Assembly (NCBI GenBank): GCA_007123775.1
Contig: SLGK01000174.1
Coordinates: forward strand, 1 to 44,492
Length of the DNA stretch: 44,492 bases
Source of the DNA: Anaerolineae bacterium
Lineage (GTDB): Bacteria > Chloroflexota > Anaerolineae > Promineifilales > Promineifilaceae
Direction of reading: 5' to 3'
The notes beneath the pieces are model-generated. The model saw only the letters and a program-made list of their open reading frames with translations, was not told where the DNA came from and made no database searches. The number at the start of each line of letters is the position of its first letter. Within the stretch, counting starts at the first letter, position 1. Both the position numbers and the translations under genes were made by a program. Shown here in pieces: positions 1 to 7,947 of the stretch.

Positions 1-53
1 TACCTGTGGCTGATTGTAACAAGAAAGCGTGTGCGTTGCCAAAGCCAGGCCGA

Positions 54-1988
54 TTATTTGTGCCTGATATCGAACGGCATGAGCAGCAACGGCCGTCCAC
101 TAAACTGTTTCAGCTCCTCACCCCACAGCCAACGGCCGATTTCAGCCGCTTCGGCGAAAGGTTGGGGCACACGGTAGCCGTCCCGTTCGGGGTGGATATT
201 GACGACGCGGGGAATACGGCCGTTGCTCAAATCCATCTCAGCCATTTCGGCGGCGCGGTAAACGGCCGCTTCAAAATCCCCATGACTATCCACCAGGCCG
301 TGGCCCAACGCCTGCCGCCCCGTCCAGACCCGCCCTTCACAAATCGGGTCCAGCTCGTCATAGGGAAGGTCGCGCCCTTCAGCCACCACTGTCTTAAACT
401 GACGGTAAACCTCTAACAGCGCCTGCCAGAAAATCTCCCGCTCTTCGTCGGTCATAGGCCGGTTGGCGCTGTAGAGGTCGGCTCGTGCGCCCCGCTGCAC
501 GCCCTCCTGATTGATGCCCGCTTTTTGCAACAGCGCTTGACTGTTGATGCGCCCCATAATGACCCCAATCGAGCCGGTGCCGGTCATCGGCTGGGTCATA
601 ATATGCCCGGCCAGCGCACTGACGTAATAGCCACCCGAAGCGGCCACATCCCCCATGTAAACCAGGACCGGCTTTTTCTGGGCGATGCGCTTTATCTGGC
701 GACCTATCAGGTCAGAAGCCAGGGCCGAGCCGCCACCAGAGTTAACGTAGAAAATCAGGGCGGCCATTTGCTCCATCGCTTCGGCGCGGCGCAGCAGCAT
801 CAGCAGCGTCTCTTCCCCGGCCATGGCTCCGCCTACAATGGGAATGGGTAAATCGACCGGTGGCTGGCGACTTGGCCCCATGGCAATAGCCCCTTCCAAC
901 GACACCACGCCAATAAACTGGCGCGTATAGCGGCGCACCTTCTCTAACAACAGCGGTGCCGCCTCGCCCCAGGGCAACAGCCGCGCCCGCACCTCATCCG
1001 CCGCGCCGACCTCACCATCCGCCGTCTGCTCTCCACCAGCATCACCAGCATCATCCACCTCAACCACTCCCGCCTCTATCTCTCGCTCTATCTCTCCCTC
1101 TAGCTCTATCTCTTCCTCTATCTCTATCTCTATCTCTCCCTCTGGCTCTAGCTCCTGCCCCAGCGCCCCAGCCAACTCATCCTCATACGCCACCAAATCC
1201 ACCAAACCCGCCTCATGCGCCTCCGTGGCCGACATGGGAGCCTGATCAATCAGATGACGCATGTCGGCCTGGCTCATCGCCCGACCATCGGCCATGGCGG
1301 CCGTCATCATGTCATAAAAATCATCCAACAGCCAGGTTATTTGCGCCCGGCTCTCTGGCGTCAACCCCGACTGGCTAAAGATGTCACCGGCCGATTTGTA
1401 GGGGGAAATTTGGACCACATCCGCCTCTAGCCCCAGCCGGTTGAGGCCATCTTTGAGGAAGGTGATTTCACTACGCAGGCCCAGCACGTCAAACTGTGTG
1501 CCGGGGGGAATGATAATGCGGTCGGCAGCGGTGGCGGCGAAGTAGTGGGCAGCGTCGAGGTAAGGGGTGTAGACAACGGCCGTTTTTCCCGCCTGGCGCA
1601 GCCGCCACAAACTATCCCGAAAGGATTGCAGCGTCGCCAGACCGGTCTCAAAGCCGCGAAAGACAAAAATAACGCCGCGTACGTTGTTGGCATCGGCTAT
1701 GACCTGCAACTGCCGGTTGAGCGTTTCCAGGCTTAGCGGCGGTGAGGGCAGCGGCAGCAGCCGCTCGGCCAGCGAACGGGGCGGCGCGTCTCGCTGGGGC
1801 AGTGAGCCACCCACGGGCATGACCACGTAGTCTAGCCTGGCCCGGCGCAAACGACGCAGCCCATTACGGATAGAAACGGCCGTTTGCCGCCACTGCCAGC
1901 CAATTTGTTGGCCCAGGTCACGCAGTTCCTCGCGCAGATCTCGCCAGAAATCAGGGGTGGGGGATGGCTTGGGAGATGATTCACTCAT
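54..1988 (-). CDS. sppA: Signal peptide peptidase SppA, S49 family, long two-lobe type
   Basis: This is a 644-residue S49 serine protease of the double-length (E. coli SppA-like, about 618 aa) type, which digests cleaved signal peptides and membrane proteins. The N-terminal lobe carries the catalytic-lysine motif SPYKSAGD (Lys198). The C-terminal lobe carries NSGGGSALASD (about 416-426) and the nucleophile motif GDVAASGGYYVS (Ser451), so the Ser/Lys dyad is complete. Between the lobes, about residues 278-335 are an acidic Glu/Ile-rich insert written by a hexamer-like DNA repeat. I see no clear N-terminal signal peptide or membrane helix; residues 30-52 are basic and amphipathic. The ATG directly follows the hisE stop with no spacer, so translation is probably coupled. 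It is the last gene of the zinc-ribbon/hisE/sppA operon. Confidence 0.93.
   Translation of the reverse strand: MSESSPKPSPTPDFWRDLREELRDLGQQIGWQWRQTAVSIRNGLRRLRRARLDYVVMPVGGSLPQRDAPPRSLAERLLPLPSPPLSLETLNRQLQVIADANNVRGVIFVFRGFETGLATLQSFRDSLWRLRQAGKTAVVYTPYLDAAHYFAATAADRIIIPPGTQFDVLGLRSEITFLKDGLNRLGLEADVVQISPYKSAGDIFSQSGLTPESRAQITWLLDDFYDMMTAAMADGRAMSQADMRHLIDQAPMSATEAHEAGLVDLVAYEDELAGALGQELEPEGEIEIEIEEEIELEGEIEREIEAGVVEVDDAGDAGGEQTADGEVGAADEVRARLLPWGEAAPLLLEKVRRYTRQFIGVVSLEGAIAMGPSRQPPVDLPIPIVGGAMAGEETLLMLLRRAEAMEQMAALIFYVNSGGGSALASDLIGRQIKRIAQKKPVLVYMGDVAASGGYYVSALAGHIMTQPMTGTGSIGVIMGRINSQALLQKAGINQEGVQRGARADLYSANRPMTDEEREIFWQALLEVYRQFKTVVAEGRDLPYDELDPICEGRVWTGRQALGHGLVDSHGDFEAAVYRAAEMAEMDLSNGRIPRVVNIHPERDGYRVPQPFAEAAEIGRWLWGEELKQFSGRPLLLMPFDIRHK
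1075..1155. repeat. Hexamer-like microsatellite inside sppA
   Basis: The plus strand is a run of TCTATC/TCTCCC/TCTCGC-type hexamers, and on the coding strand it encodes alternating Glu and Ile. It is in frame and lies between the two protease lobes, where length variation would be tolerated. Confidence 0.8.
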
Positions 1989-2291
1989 TCAGTTCTCTTT
2001 CCTCGGCACTTGTCGATGCCGTCCGCGCAGTTCCGCAACGACCGCCTCCCAGCTTAAATCGCGGGACACAAGCAGAACCAGCAAATGGTAGACAAGATCG
2101 GCCATCTCTTCTACCAGCCGCTCGTCCCCCTGCCCTTTGGCTGCCAGAATAATCTCCACCGCTTCCTCGCCAATCTTTTTGACAATCTCATCTTCGCCTT
2201 GCGCTAAAAGCTGGGCGGTGTAAGAGCCAGCGGTGGGGTTGGTCCGGCGACTGTGCAGGATGGTTTCCAGTTCAGCAATAAAATCAGTCAT
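1989..2291 (-). CDS. hisE: Phosphoribosyl-ATP pyrophosphatase HisE
   Basis: This 100-residue protein matches the full length of stand-alone HisE, which hydrolyses PR-ATP to PR-AMP at step 2 of histidine biosynthesis. The MazG-like metal-binding helices are visible in KKIGEEAVEIILAAKG and in ERLVEEMADLVYHLLVLL, with the acidic residues (EExxE, ExxD) expected to bind Mg. It is not fused to HisI. Its ATG overlaps the upstream zinc-ribbon gene by 8 bp, and its TGA abuts the sppA ATG, so all three are likely co-translated. The other his gene in the window, hisF, is 29 kb away, so the pathway is dispersed. Confidence 0.95.
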   Translation of the reverse strand: MTDFIAELETILHSRRTNPTAGSYTAQLLAQGEDEIVKKIGEEAVEIILAAKGQGDERLVEEMADLVYHLLVLLVSRDLSWEAVVAELRGRHRQVPRKEN

Positions 2292-2838
2292 CGGTCGTTT
2301 CTTCTACTGGTTCTACATCAGGCTCAGGCTCATCTTCGGCGACAGGGTCAACCTGCTCCTGGACCATAACGCTGGCTGTGACGGCCCCAGCCGTGTAGGG
2401 ATCGACTTTCTGGTTGCCGCAGTAGGGGCACAGATTCCAGTTAAGGGCCAACAGTGCGTTGCAATCGCGGCAGGCCTTGCGTAAGCGGGTATGGCAGTAG
2501 GGGCAAAGCAGCCAGTTCTTTTCAACCGTACGGGAACAACCGGGGCAGGCCGGCCGTTCTTCGATCTCTTGCAGCAAGGCTTCCTCTTCTAATGCCCGCT
2601 CGTAGGCCTCAATCAGCGTCTCCGGCGGGCGCAGGATAAAGTAGATGATGATGCCCACCACAGGCAGCGCGGCCACCAGCAGGGCGGCCAAAAATTGGGC
2701 AAAGGGATCGCGGGAGCGTGCCCGCATGTCACGCAATGCCCAAATGATAAGACTGAGCCAGAGCGCAATCAGCAGGGCGGCCACAACAGCCAAAAAGATA
2801 GTTAGAATTGAAGTCAGGGCCTCTAGTGATGGAATCAT
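2284..2838 (-). CDS. Two-helix membrane protein with a double zinc ribbon
   Basis: The protein is 184 residues from the preferred ATG at 2838. The frame is open to 2895, but that extension would run into the terminator of rpsU. Two hydrophobic helices (about 10-33 and 47-68) resemble the PLD-nuclease-type N-terminal membrane region. They are followed by an acidic helix and four CxxC knuckles (C98/C101, C112/C115, C123/C126, C137/C140), enough for two zinc ribbons on the cytoplasmic side. The C-terminus is acidic (about 165-184). It is first in the operon with hisE and sppA, overlapping hisE by 8 bp. Zinc binding is expected from the motifs; the biological role is unknown. Confidence 0.8.
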   Translation of the reverse strand: MIPSLEALTSILTIFLAVVAALLIALWLSLIIWALRDMRARSRDPFAQFLAALLVAALPVVGIIIYFILRPPETLIEAYERALEEEALLQEIEERPACPGCSRTVEKNWLLCPYCHTRLRKACRDCNALLALNWNLCPYCGNQKVDPYTAGAVTASVMVQEQVDPVAEDEPEPDVEPVEETTDD

Positions 2839-2872
2839 GCCGGGGATTATAACACAGAGACGGCCGTTGCCA

Positions 2873-2916
2873 GTAAAAAGCAAAACGCCCCACACTGGTC
2901 AACAGTATGAGGCGTT
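2873..2916 (-). terminator. Intrinsic terminator of rpsU
   Basis: On the minus strand a 14-bp stem (plus-strand arms 2884-2897 and 2903-2916, only G-U wobbles as imperfections) with a 5-nt loop is followed by TTTTGCTTTTT. It lies just downstream of the rpsU stop. Confidence 0.85.
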
Positions 2917-2970
2917 CAAAAGAAATCGTTTCCGGGAAACATTAACAAAGATCGTAGTCGTCAGAAATCA

Positions 2971-3180
2971 TTACTCAGCAGGCCGACGATTGCGGCGAGT
3001 TGCTTTCTTCTTCTCGATACGTCTCAATTCACTTTTGGACACAAACCAGCGTTTACGCCGGGCGTCAGCCAGCACTTTGCTCTTAACCACCGCCTTATTA
3101 AAACGGCGCAGCAGTTGCTCAGGCGACTCGTTTGAGCGAGAAACAACCTTAGGCAGTTTGTTCACCCCCTTTTTGTTCAA
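2971..3180 (-). CDS. rpsU: 30S ribosomal protein bS21
   Basis: The protein is small and very basic. The core SPEQLLRRFNKAVVKSKVLADARRKRWF is typical of bS21, which binds the platform of the 30S subunit near the anti-Shine-Dalgarno region. No ATG is available. The longest frame starts with TTG (3180) and gives 69 aa; GTG (3165) and CTG (3156) are alternatives. A strong Shine-Dalgarno-like AAGGGGGTGA sits 5 nt before the CTG, and initiation there gives MPKVVSRSNES, which looks more like family N-termini. It stands alone, with its own terminator at 2873-2916, whereas dnaG and rpoD, its usual operon partners in E. coli, lie at 35.9-39.6 kb. Confidence 0.92.
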   Translation of the reverse strand: MNKKGVNKLPKVVSRSNESPEQLLRRFNKAVVKSKVLADARRKRWFVSKSELRRIEKKKATRRNRRPAE

Positions 3181-3214
3181 GATTTAACGGCCGTTGTTGT
3201 TTACCCCATAGAAG

Positions 3215-3242
3215 TTAACAAGACGCTTGCCAGAGCTATAGT
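3215..3242 (+). promoter_or_regulatory. Sigma-70-type promoter for the 3.25-3.54 kb RNA
   Basis: TTAACA (3215-3220), a 16-bp spacer and TATAGT (3237-3242) each differ by one base from the -35/-10 consensus. They would start transcription near 3250, just before the structured region that ends at an intrinsic terminator. Confidence 0.5.
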
Positions 3243-3249
3243 TTACTCT

Positions 3250-3535
3250 TATCCAAACAAAAATGCCACTATTAAACGAAAGATGAGAGAGTTAGCCCTC
3301 GGTCCGTAAGTCGAGTATTATGCAAGCAGGCTTAGTTGAGTCCAATAGAGGGACCTCCCCCACAACTGACTGGCACGAGAGAACGCGACTGGAACAAACT
3401 TGGCTAAGCTTAGGGAAATGTCAACCTCCCCCCCCTCGACCCGACAGGACCCGACCAATCAATGTACCTTCCCTCCTGGGTACTTGATAATTAGAGGCTG
3501 CTCTCTTTCCTCCTTAGAGAGCAGCTTTTTCTTTT
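3250..3535 (+). ncRNA. Candidate stand-alone structured RNA, about 285 nt
   Basis: No plausible ORF covers this interval, yet it has a promoter-like sequence at 3215-3242 and a perfect intrinsic terminator at its end. A long-range helix is visible: GGTCC (3301-3305) pairs with GGACC (3447-3451), and GTCGAG (3310-3315) pairs with CTCGAC (3435-3440), separated by an internal loop. Inside it, TTAGTTG (3332-3338) pairs with CAACTGA (3363-3369), and GTCC/GGAC close a smaller hairpin. A further hairpin is GTACC/GGGTAC at 3464-3483. A C-rich tract (3425-3435) flanks the long helix. I could not match it to RNase P RNA, tmRNA, SRP RNA or a riboswitch by their signature motifs; a divergent 6S-like RNA cannot be excluded. 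It lies between divergent rpsU and a convergent exonuclease gene. Confidence 0.55.
3497..3535 (+). terminator. Intrinsic terminator of the candidate RNA
   Basis: A perfect 10-bp stem (GCTGCTCTCT at 3497-3506 with AGAGAGCAGC at 3516-3525) with a 9-nt loop is followed by TTTTTCTTTT. The T-tract is on the plus strand only, so it terminates rightward transcription. Confidence 0.9.
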
Positions 3536-3540
3536 ACTTA

Positions 3541-3736
3541 TTCTCGCGCAGAGACGCGGGGGCGCAGAGAAAATAAACGTCGTGCCCACCGACAAAAGTA
3601 GTTACGCAGAGATACACGGAGGACACGCAGAGTATCGCGGAGAAAGACTTTGCGTCAAAAAATGGCGCAAACGTTGCGGAGTAACAGCGTATTTCAGGCT
3701 ACGTTACGCAATACGCATTACGTCTCACGTTTCACC
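3541..3736. repeat. Gene-free stretch of degenerate short repeats
   Basis: The left part carries repeats of a CGCAGAG-type unit (3547-3569 and 3613-3650). The right part (3703-3733) is a run of degenerate heptads of the TTACGCA/TCACGTT type that abuts the stop of the exonuclease gene. I see no gene or promoter here. Confidence 0.6.
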
Positions 3737-3737
3737 C

Positions 3738-5576
3738 TCAAACATACCGAAAGTGAGCCTCCAGATTGGGCAAGTCTACCCCATTGAGGGCCACGCGCAC
3801 CAGGCTGTCCAGCGGCAGATCACGCGGACTGTAGATGTGGGTTTCCCAATCCAGGTCAGGAATCAGCACCACATCCCGCGCCCCCCGCTTGTCAACCACG
3901 ATCCCCTCACCCTGCCATTTACCCTGCTGCTGCAAATAGACCAGCGTCCAGTGGGCGTTAGACAGTCGTTCGGCCTGGCGCAAATCCCCATTGATGGCAT
4001 CTACTGAGCCGATACGCTCGGTCAGCTCAACGGCGTCGAGCAGACGGTGGCCACGCAAATGGCTGCGAAGCTGCTGATGGACCACCAGATCAAGATAGCG
4101 GCGCAGGGGGCTGGTGGCCTGGACGTAGAGGTCCATGCCCAGACCGGCATGGGTGCCGGGGGTGGTTTGCTGCTGGCTGGCGGTCATGGTGCGGCGCAGC
4201 GCAAACATATGGGCGTAGCTCGACCCCTCATGACCCAGGGCGATTTCTGCGGGCGTAGCGGTGGAAGTCTGGCTGGTGTAGGGAATGGGTATCTGGTGCT
4301 GGCTGGCGAAACGGCCGACTGCCTCACCCGTCAGCAACATCGCTTCTCGCACCAGGGCGCGGCTGCGTAAAGGAGGCAACGGCCGTATCACTACCTTCCC
4401 CTGCCGCAGCCGCACCTTGACTTCCGGCAGGTCAATAACAATCGAGCCGTTGGCCTGGCGACGGGCCTCGTGCTGCCGGGCCAGATGATGCAGCTCGCGC
4501 AGCGGAGATTCGTGGAGTCGGTTTTCGGCCTCTTCATAAGACAGGCGCGTAACGCGCACCCAACTGGCCATGACGTCAACGGCCGTTATCGTCCCATCGG
4601 TAGCCAGATCAAGGGCAAACGAGAGCGCGGGCGAGACCTCAGCCAGCCCCAGGCCCAACTGCTGCGTGGCGGCCGGCGGCAGCATGGGAATCGTCCCTTC
4701 GGGCAGATAAAGGCTGGCCCCGCGTGCCCGCGCTACCCAATCGACCAGGCTATCTGGCTCGACCAGTGCGGCTACGTCAGCGATATGCACCCATAAACGG
4801 CCGTTGTCCCAGCTCAGCGCATCATCCGGGTCACGGCTGTCCGCGTCATCAATGGCCAGGGCCACCAGGTGGGTCAAATCTTGCCGCTCTTCTTCGGGCA
4901 GCGGCGGCAGCGGCTGATCAGGCACAGACTGCGCTACCTCCAGGCGGGCAGGATATGGATTAACCATTTCATCCCAATAACCCACGCTGAGCAAAAGCTT
5001 GTGGGCATTTTCGGCCGTTTGGCCATGCCCCAACGTTCGCAGCACCCGGCTGTCAGAGCGACGCCCCAGGGCCAGGTCCTCTACTTCACGCAAAAAGCGG
5101 TCGTCTGCTTCGGGATCATAGGTCTCTGACTCCACGCGATCCAAAAAAGCCAGCCAGGCCGCTTCCTCGGCTGCTTTGGCCGCCCGGTTCGCTTTTTCGT
5201 CAGCCACCGCGTTCGGCGTATGGACCAGCACGGCCTCTGGCTCACCGCTGAAGTAGAGGCCATCAGCGACCATTTGCCAGAGCAGCCAGGCGGTCTGGGG
5301 CGTAAATTCACCATAGGCCAGATCAGACAGTTCGGCCAGCGTGGTGGTCGTACCGGCCAACAGTTCCCAGGCCGTTTCCACCTCGGCGTCAGGCGACTCG
5401 CGGCGCAGGGTGTGCCAATCGGTCAGGGGACCAACATGCAGCAGCAGCACATCTTTAGGGCGCACGCTGAGCTGATCGCCGTCGGAGAGGGTAATCTCAA
5501 TCTTTTTTGGCCCCATTTGGGTAATGCGGGCCGGCCGATTCTTATACAAAACCAGGCTGTTCTGGCGTAATGTCAC
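3738..5576 (-). CDS. RNase II/R-family 3'-5' exoribonuclease
   Basis: The 612-residue protein degrades RNA processively from the 3' end. Residues 1-50 form a small beta-rich domain. The RNB catalytic domain begins near 231 with RQDLTHLVALAIDDADSRD, giving metal-binding Asp243, Asp249, Asp251 and Asp252 that correspond to the E. coli RNase II quartet. The later family motif TSPLRRYLDLVVHQ (about 486-499) is intact, and a short S1-like barrel closes the C-terminus. It lacks the long basic tail of E. coli RNase R and is nearer in size to cyanobacterial RNase II-like enzymes. The start is GTG, with GGAG about 11 nt upstream. It is convergent with the candidate RNA at 3.25-3.54 kb. Confidence 0.9.
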   Translation of the reverse strand: MTLRQNSLVLYKNRPARITQMGPKKIEITLSDGDQLSVRPKDVLLLHVGPLTDWHTLRRESPDAEVETAWELLAGTTTTLAELSDLAYGEFTPQTAWLLWQMVADGLYFSGEPEAVLVHTPNAVADEKANRAAKAAEEAAWLAFLDRVESETYDPEADDRFLREVEDLALGRRSDSRVLRTLGHGQTAENAHKLLLSVGYWDEMVNPYPARLEVAQSVPDQPLPPLPEEERQDLTHLVALAIDDADSRDPDDALSWDNGRLWVHIADVAALVEPDSLVDWVARARGASLYLPEGTIPMLPPAATQQLGLGLAEVSPALSFALDLATDGTITAVDVMASWVRVTRLSYEEAENRLHESPLRELHHLARQHEARRQANGSIVIDLPEVKVRLRQGKVVIRPLPPLRSRALVREAMLLTGEAVGRFASQHQIPIPYTSQTSTATPAEIALGHEGSSYAHMFALRRTMTASQQQTTPGTHAGLGMDLYVQATSPLRRYLDLVVHQQLRSHLRGHRLLDAVELTERIGSVDAINGDLRQAERLSNAHWTLVYLQQQGKWQGEGIVVDKRGARDVVLIPDLDWETHIYSPRDLPLDSLVRVALNGVDLPNLEAHFRYV

Positions 5577-5599
5577 GGTAGTCTATGCTCCTGTTGTGG

Positions 5600-5713
5600 A
5601 TGTAGTGCGTAGTGCATGTTGCGCAGAAGGTGATTTTCTATCCTACCCAACGTTCAGAATGACGGGCCGACATACCCCGCTACCTCGCCACTTCGCACCC
5701 CCGCCACCCCGCT
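5600..5713. repeat. Heptad run followed by octad run
   Basis: 5601-5624 has TAGTGCG/TAGTGCA heptads, and 5676-5713 has octads of the CCTCGCCA/CTTCGCAC type. They fill the gap between the exonuclease start and the stop of the glycosyltransferase gene. Neither has its complementary arm here. Confidence 0.6.
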
Positions 5714-5714
5714 C

Positions 5715-6632
5715 TTACCGCAGCCGATGCTTCAAAATACGCAGCCGGCCGCGCAGTTCGATCCCGGCCAACACCAGCGCCGTCACCAGCCAGGGGTATT
5801 GGTCCCGATAAAACTTGCGATAGAAAATCTTCATAGCCCGAATCGACTCCTGTGCCACCTTGATACGCGTGGCCTTTGGCGGTCGGGCAATATCGGCCGA
5901 TTCCTTACGCAGGCCGGAACTGGCCCCCTTGTAATGCAGCACGGTAACGTGAGGATAATAAACAATCTCATAACCGGCCTGGTTGATCCGGTAGCAAAAA
6001 TCAATATCTTCACCATAGAAAAAGTAGGTCTCATCCCAGCCGCCCAGTTGGTCGAAGAGGGCGCGGGGCATCATCATAAACGATCCGGCAATGACGGGCA
6101 CGGTATGGGTCTGCTCAAAATCGGCAAAGCCCTGAAAGTAGCCGTTGAAGCGAGGCGAGTCGGGAAATAGCCTGCTCAAACCACTAAAATGGCAGAGCGC
6201 GTTCCAGGGGGTGGGAAAGCCACGATGGTTGTCGGGATCGCGCTGACCGTTAGGATACACGAGTTTGACGGTGATGGCGCCTACCTGCGGGTTGGCTCGC
6301 AGGTAGGCCAGCGGCTCGACCAGGGCGCGCCGCTCGACGCGGGTGTCGGAGTTGAGGAAGAGCAGATAGGGGGCGTGGGATACGGCCGTTCCCTGATTAT
6401 TGGCCGCGGCAAAGCCTACATTCTCCTGATTGGCTACTACCTTAACGCTGGGATAGTCAGCCTCTACCATCGCCACGCTGTCGTCGCTGGAGGCATTGTC
6501 TACCACAATAATCTCCAGACCGCCAGACGGTGCCTCGGCCTGCAGCAACGACTCTAAACAATCGGCCAAAAGCTGACGTGTGTTATAATTGACAATAATG
6601 ATGGATAGACCGGGCGGCAGCGGTTGATTCAT
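5715..6632 (-). CDS. GT2-family glycosyltransferase (rhamnosyltransferase WbbL-like)
   Basis: This inverting GT-A glycosyltransferase has 305 residues from ATG 6632; the frame stays open to an ATG at 6671, and neither start has a clear Shine-Dalgarno. N-terminal SIIIVNYNTRQLLADCLESL and VVDNASSDDS bind the nucleotide sugar, and FLNSDTRV (about 92-99) is the metal-binding DxD equivalent. The later motif GGWDETYFFYGEDIDFCYRI has the acidic acceptor/catalytic residues. This layout is typical of rhamnosyl or mannosyl transferases in O-antigen and exopolysaccharide synthesis. A C-terminal hydrophobic stretch (LVTALVLAGIEL) may associate with the membrane. It is divergent from the oxidoreductase at 6692. 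Confidence 0.88.
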   Translation of the reverse strand: MNQPLPPGLSIIIVNYNTRQLLADCLESLLQAEAPSGGLEIIVVDNASSDDSVAMVEADYPSVKVVANQENVGFAAANNQGTAVSHAPYLLFLNSDTRVERRALVEPLAYLRANPQVGAITVKLVYPNGQRDPDNHRGFPTPWNALCHFSGLSRLFPDSPRFNGYFQGFADFEQTHTVPVIAGSFMMMPRALFDQLGGWDETYFFYGEDIDFCYRINQAGYEIVYYPHVTVLHYKGASSGLRKESADIARPPKATRIKVAQESIRAMKIFYRKFYRDQYPWLVTALVLAGIELRGRLRILKHRLR

Positions 6633-6691
6633 GGCGATTGAATTATGGCTCAAAACCACCGAATTGACCATTAACGCAGTGAGGAGTTTGC

Positions 6692-7870
6692 ATGAATAGC
6701 TATGATGTCTTGATTGTAGGAGCCGGTATTTTTGGCGTAACGGCCGCTTTGACCTTACGTGAGCGGGGGTATAGAACGGCCGTTATCGACCCCGGCCCCA
6801 TCCCTCACCCCCTGGCTGCCTCCACCGACATCAGCAAAGTAGTCCGCATGGAATACGGCCCGGACCTGACCTACATGCAAATGGTTGAGCAAGCGATCCC
6901 CGGCTGGGAAGCGTGGAACGATCTGCTGGGCGAGACGATATTTCACAAGACCGGCGTCACCATGCTCACGCGCCAGCCAATGGCCCCCGGCGGCTTTGAG
7001 TACGAGAGCTATCAACTGCTGCAAGCCCGCGATCATCGCCCGGAACGGCTCAACAGCGACGACATTGCCCGCCGTTTTCCGGCCTGGAAGCCGGGGGCAT
7101 TTGTAGATGGCTTTTTCCATGCCCAAGGCGGCTACGCCCGCAGCGGCCGGGCGGTTGAACTGCTGCTGGCCTATGCCGTGCAGCAAGGCATCACCTGCCA
7201 CATCGGTGAAACCGTCACCCAGTTGCTCGGCGAAGAGCGCGTCATCGGCGTGCGTACCGAAGTGGGCAACCTCTACCACGCTGACCAGATTATTGTTGCC
7301 ACCGGCAGTTGGACACCCTATCTGCTGCCTGAACTGCAACCGATGATGCGTGCTACGGGCCATCCTGTCTTCCACCTCAAGCCGGCCGATCCGACCCTCT
7401 TTTCACCACCCAATTTTGTCGTTTTTACGGCCGATATTGCGAACAGCGGCTGGTATGGCTTTCCCTTACACCCCCAAAAAGGAGTGGTGAAAATCGCCAA
7501 CCACGGCGCAGGCCAACTGCTAGACCCCACTCGTGATGAACGAGCCGTGACCGATACCGACATCCGAAACCTGCGCAACTTTTTGACCGACACCTTCCCC
7601 GCCCTTAAAGAGGCCAGCATTGTGTATACGCGCCGCTGCCTGTACTGCGACACGCTGGATGGGGACCTATGGCTGGATCATCATCCTGAGCGGCCTGGTC
7701 TCTTGGTGGCGGCCGGCGGCAGTGGGCACGGCTTCAAGTTTGGCCCGGTCCTCGGCCCTCTGATTGCCGACGCGGTAGAAGGCAAGCCCAATGCCTGGCT
7801 GTCCAAATTTGCCTGGCGCAGTCCGGATGAGACGGAAGAAGGGCATGAGGCGGCTCGCTACAGTGGTTAG
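6692..7870 (+). CDS. FAD-dependent amine oxidase, sarcosine/N-methyltryptophan oxidase-like
   Basis: The 392-residue DAO-fold flavoprotein starts with the Rossmann motif VLIVGAGIFGVTAAL (6-20). Near the C-terminus, TRRCLYCDTLDGD and GGSGHGFKFGPVLG align with monomeric sarcosine oxidase. Cys316 corresponds to the cysteine that binds FAD covalently in that family. Expected chemistry is oxidative demethylation or deamination of a secondary amine; the substrate cannot be read from sequence. The start is well supported by GAGGAG 8 nt upstream of the ATG. The gene is divergent from the GT2 gene and followed by a membrane glycosyltransferase, with no obvious functional link. Confidence 0.88.
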   Translation: MNSYDVLIVGAGIFGVTAALTLRERGYRTAVIDPGPIPHPLAASTDISKVVRMEYGPDLTYMQMVEQAIPGWEAWNDLLGETIFHKTGVTMLTRQPMAPGGFEYESYQLLQARDHRPERLNSDDIARRFPAWKPGAFVDGFFHAQGGYARSGRAVELLLAYAVQQGITCHIGETVTQLLGEERVIGVRTEVGNLYHADQIIVATGSWTPYLLPELQPMMRATGHPVFHLKPADPTLFSPPNFVVFTADIANSGWYGFPLHPQKGVVKIANHGAGQLLDPTRDERAVTDTDIRNLRNFLTDTFPALKEASIVYTRRCLYCDTLDGDLWLDHHPERPGLLVAAGGSGHGFKFGPVLGPLIADAVEGKPNAWLSKFAWRSPDETEEGHEAARYSG

Positions 7871-7947
7871 TGATCAACAAGCCGTGACAGCCATAGCTAG
7901 AGGCTGACCGCCTGACATGGTTGGCGTCTTTTAGGCTAATCGCTACA

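Noticed and set aside
1-53. Partial gene at the left edge
   Set aside because: The 53 bases left of the sppA stop are too short to assign anything.
956-1378. Plus-strand ORF rich in Pro and Ser-Leu repeats
   Set aside because: It is antisense to sppA and its repetitive sequence is a shadow of the hexamer array coding the acidic insert.
2839-2895. N-terminal extension of the zinc-ribbon protein
   Set aside because: The extra codons overlap the rpsU terminator, and the helix-starting ATG at 2838 gives a typical protein.
3250-3535. Identification as tmRNA, RNase P RNA or SRP RNA
   Set aside because: The signature sequences (tRNA-like acceptor end and T-loop, P4 helix core, SRP domain IV motif) are not visible.
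6755-7375. Long minus-strand ORF inside the flavoprotein gene
   Set aside because: It is a frame shadow; the plus-strand product has clear FAD motifs and a good Shine-Dalgarno.
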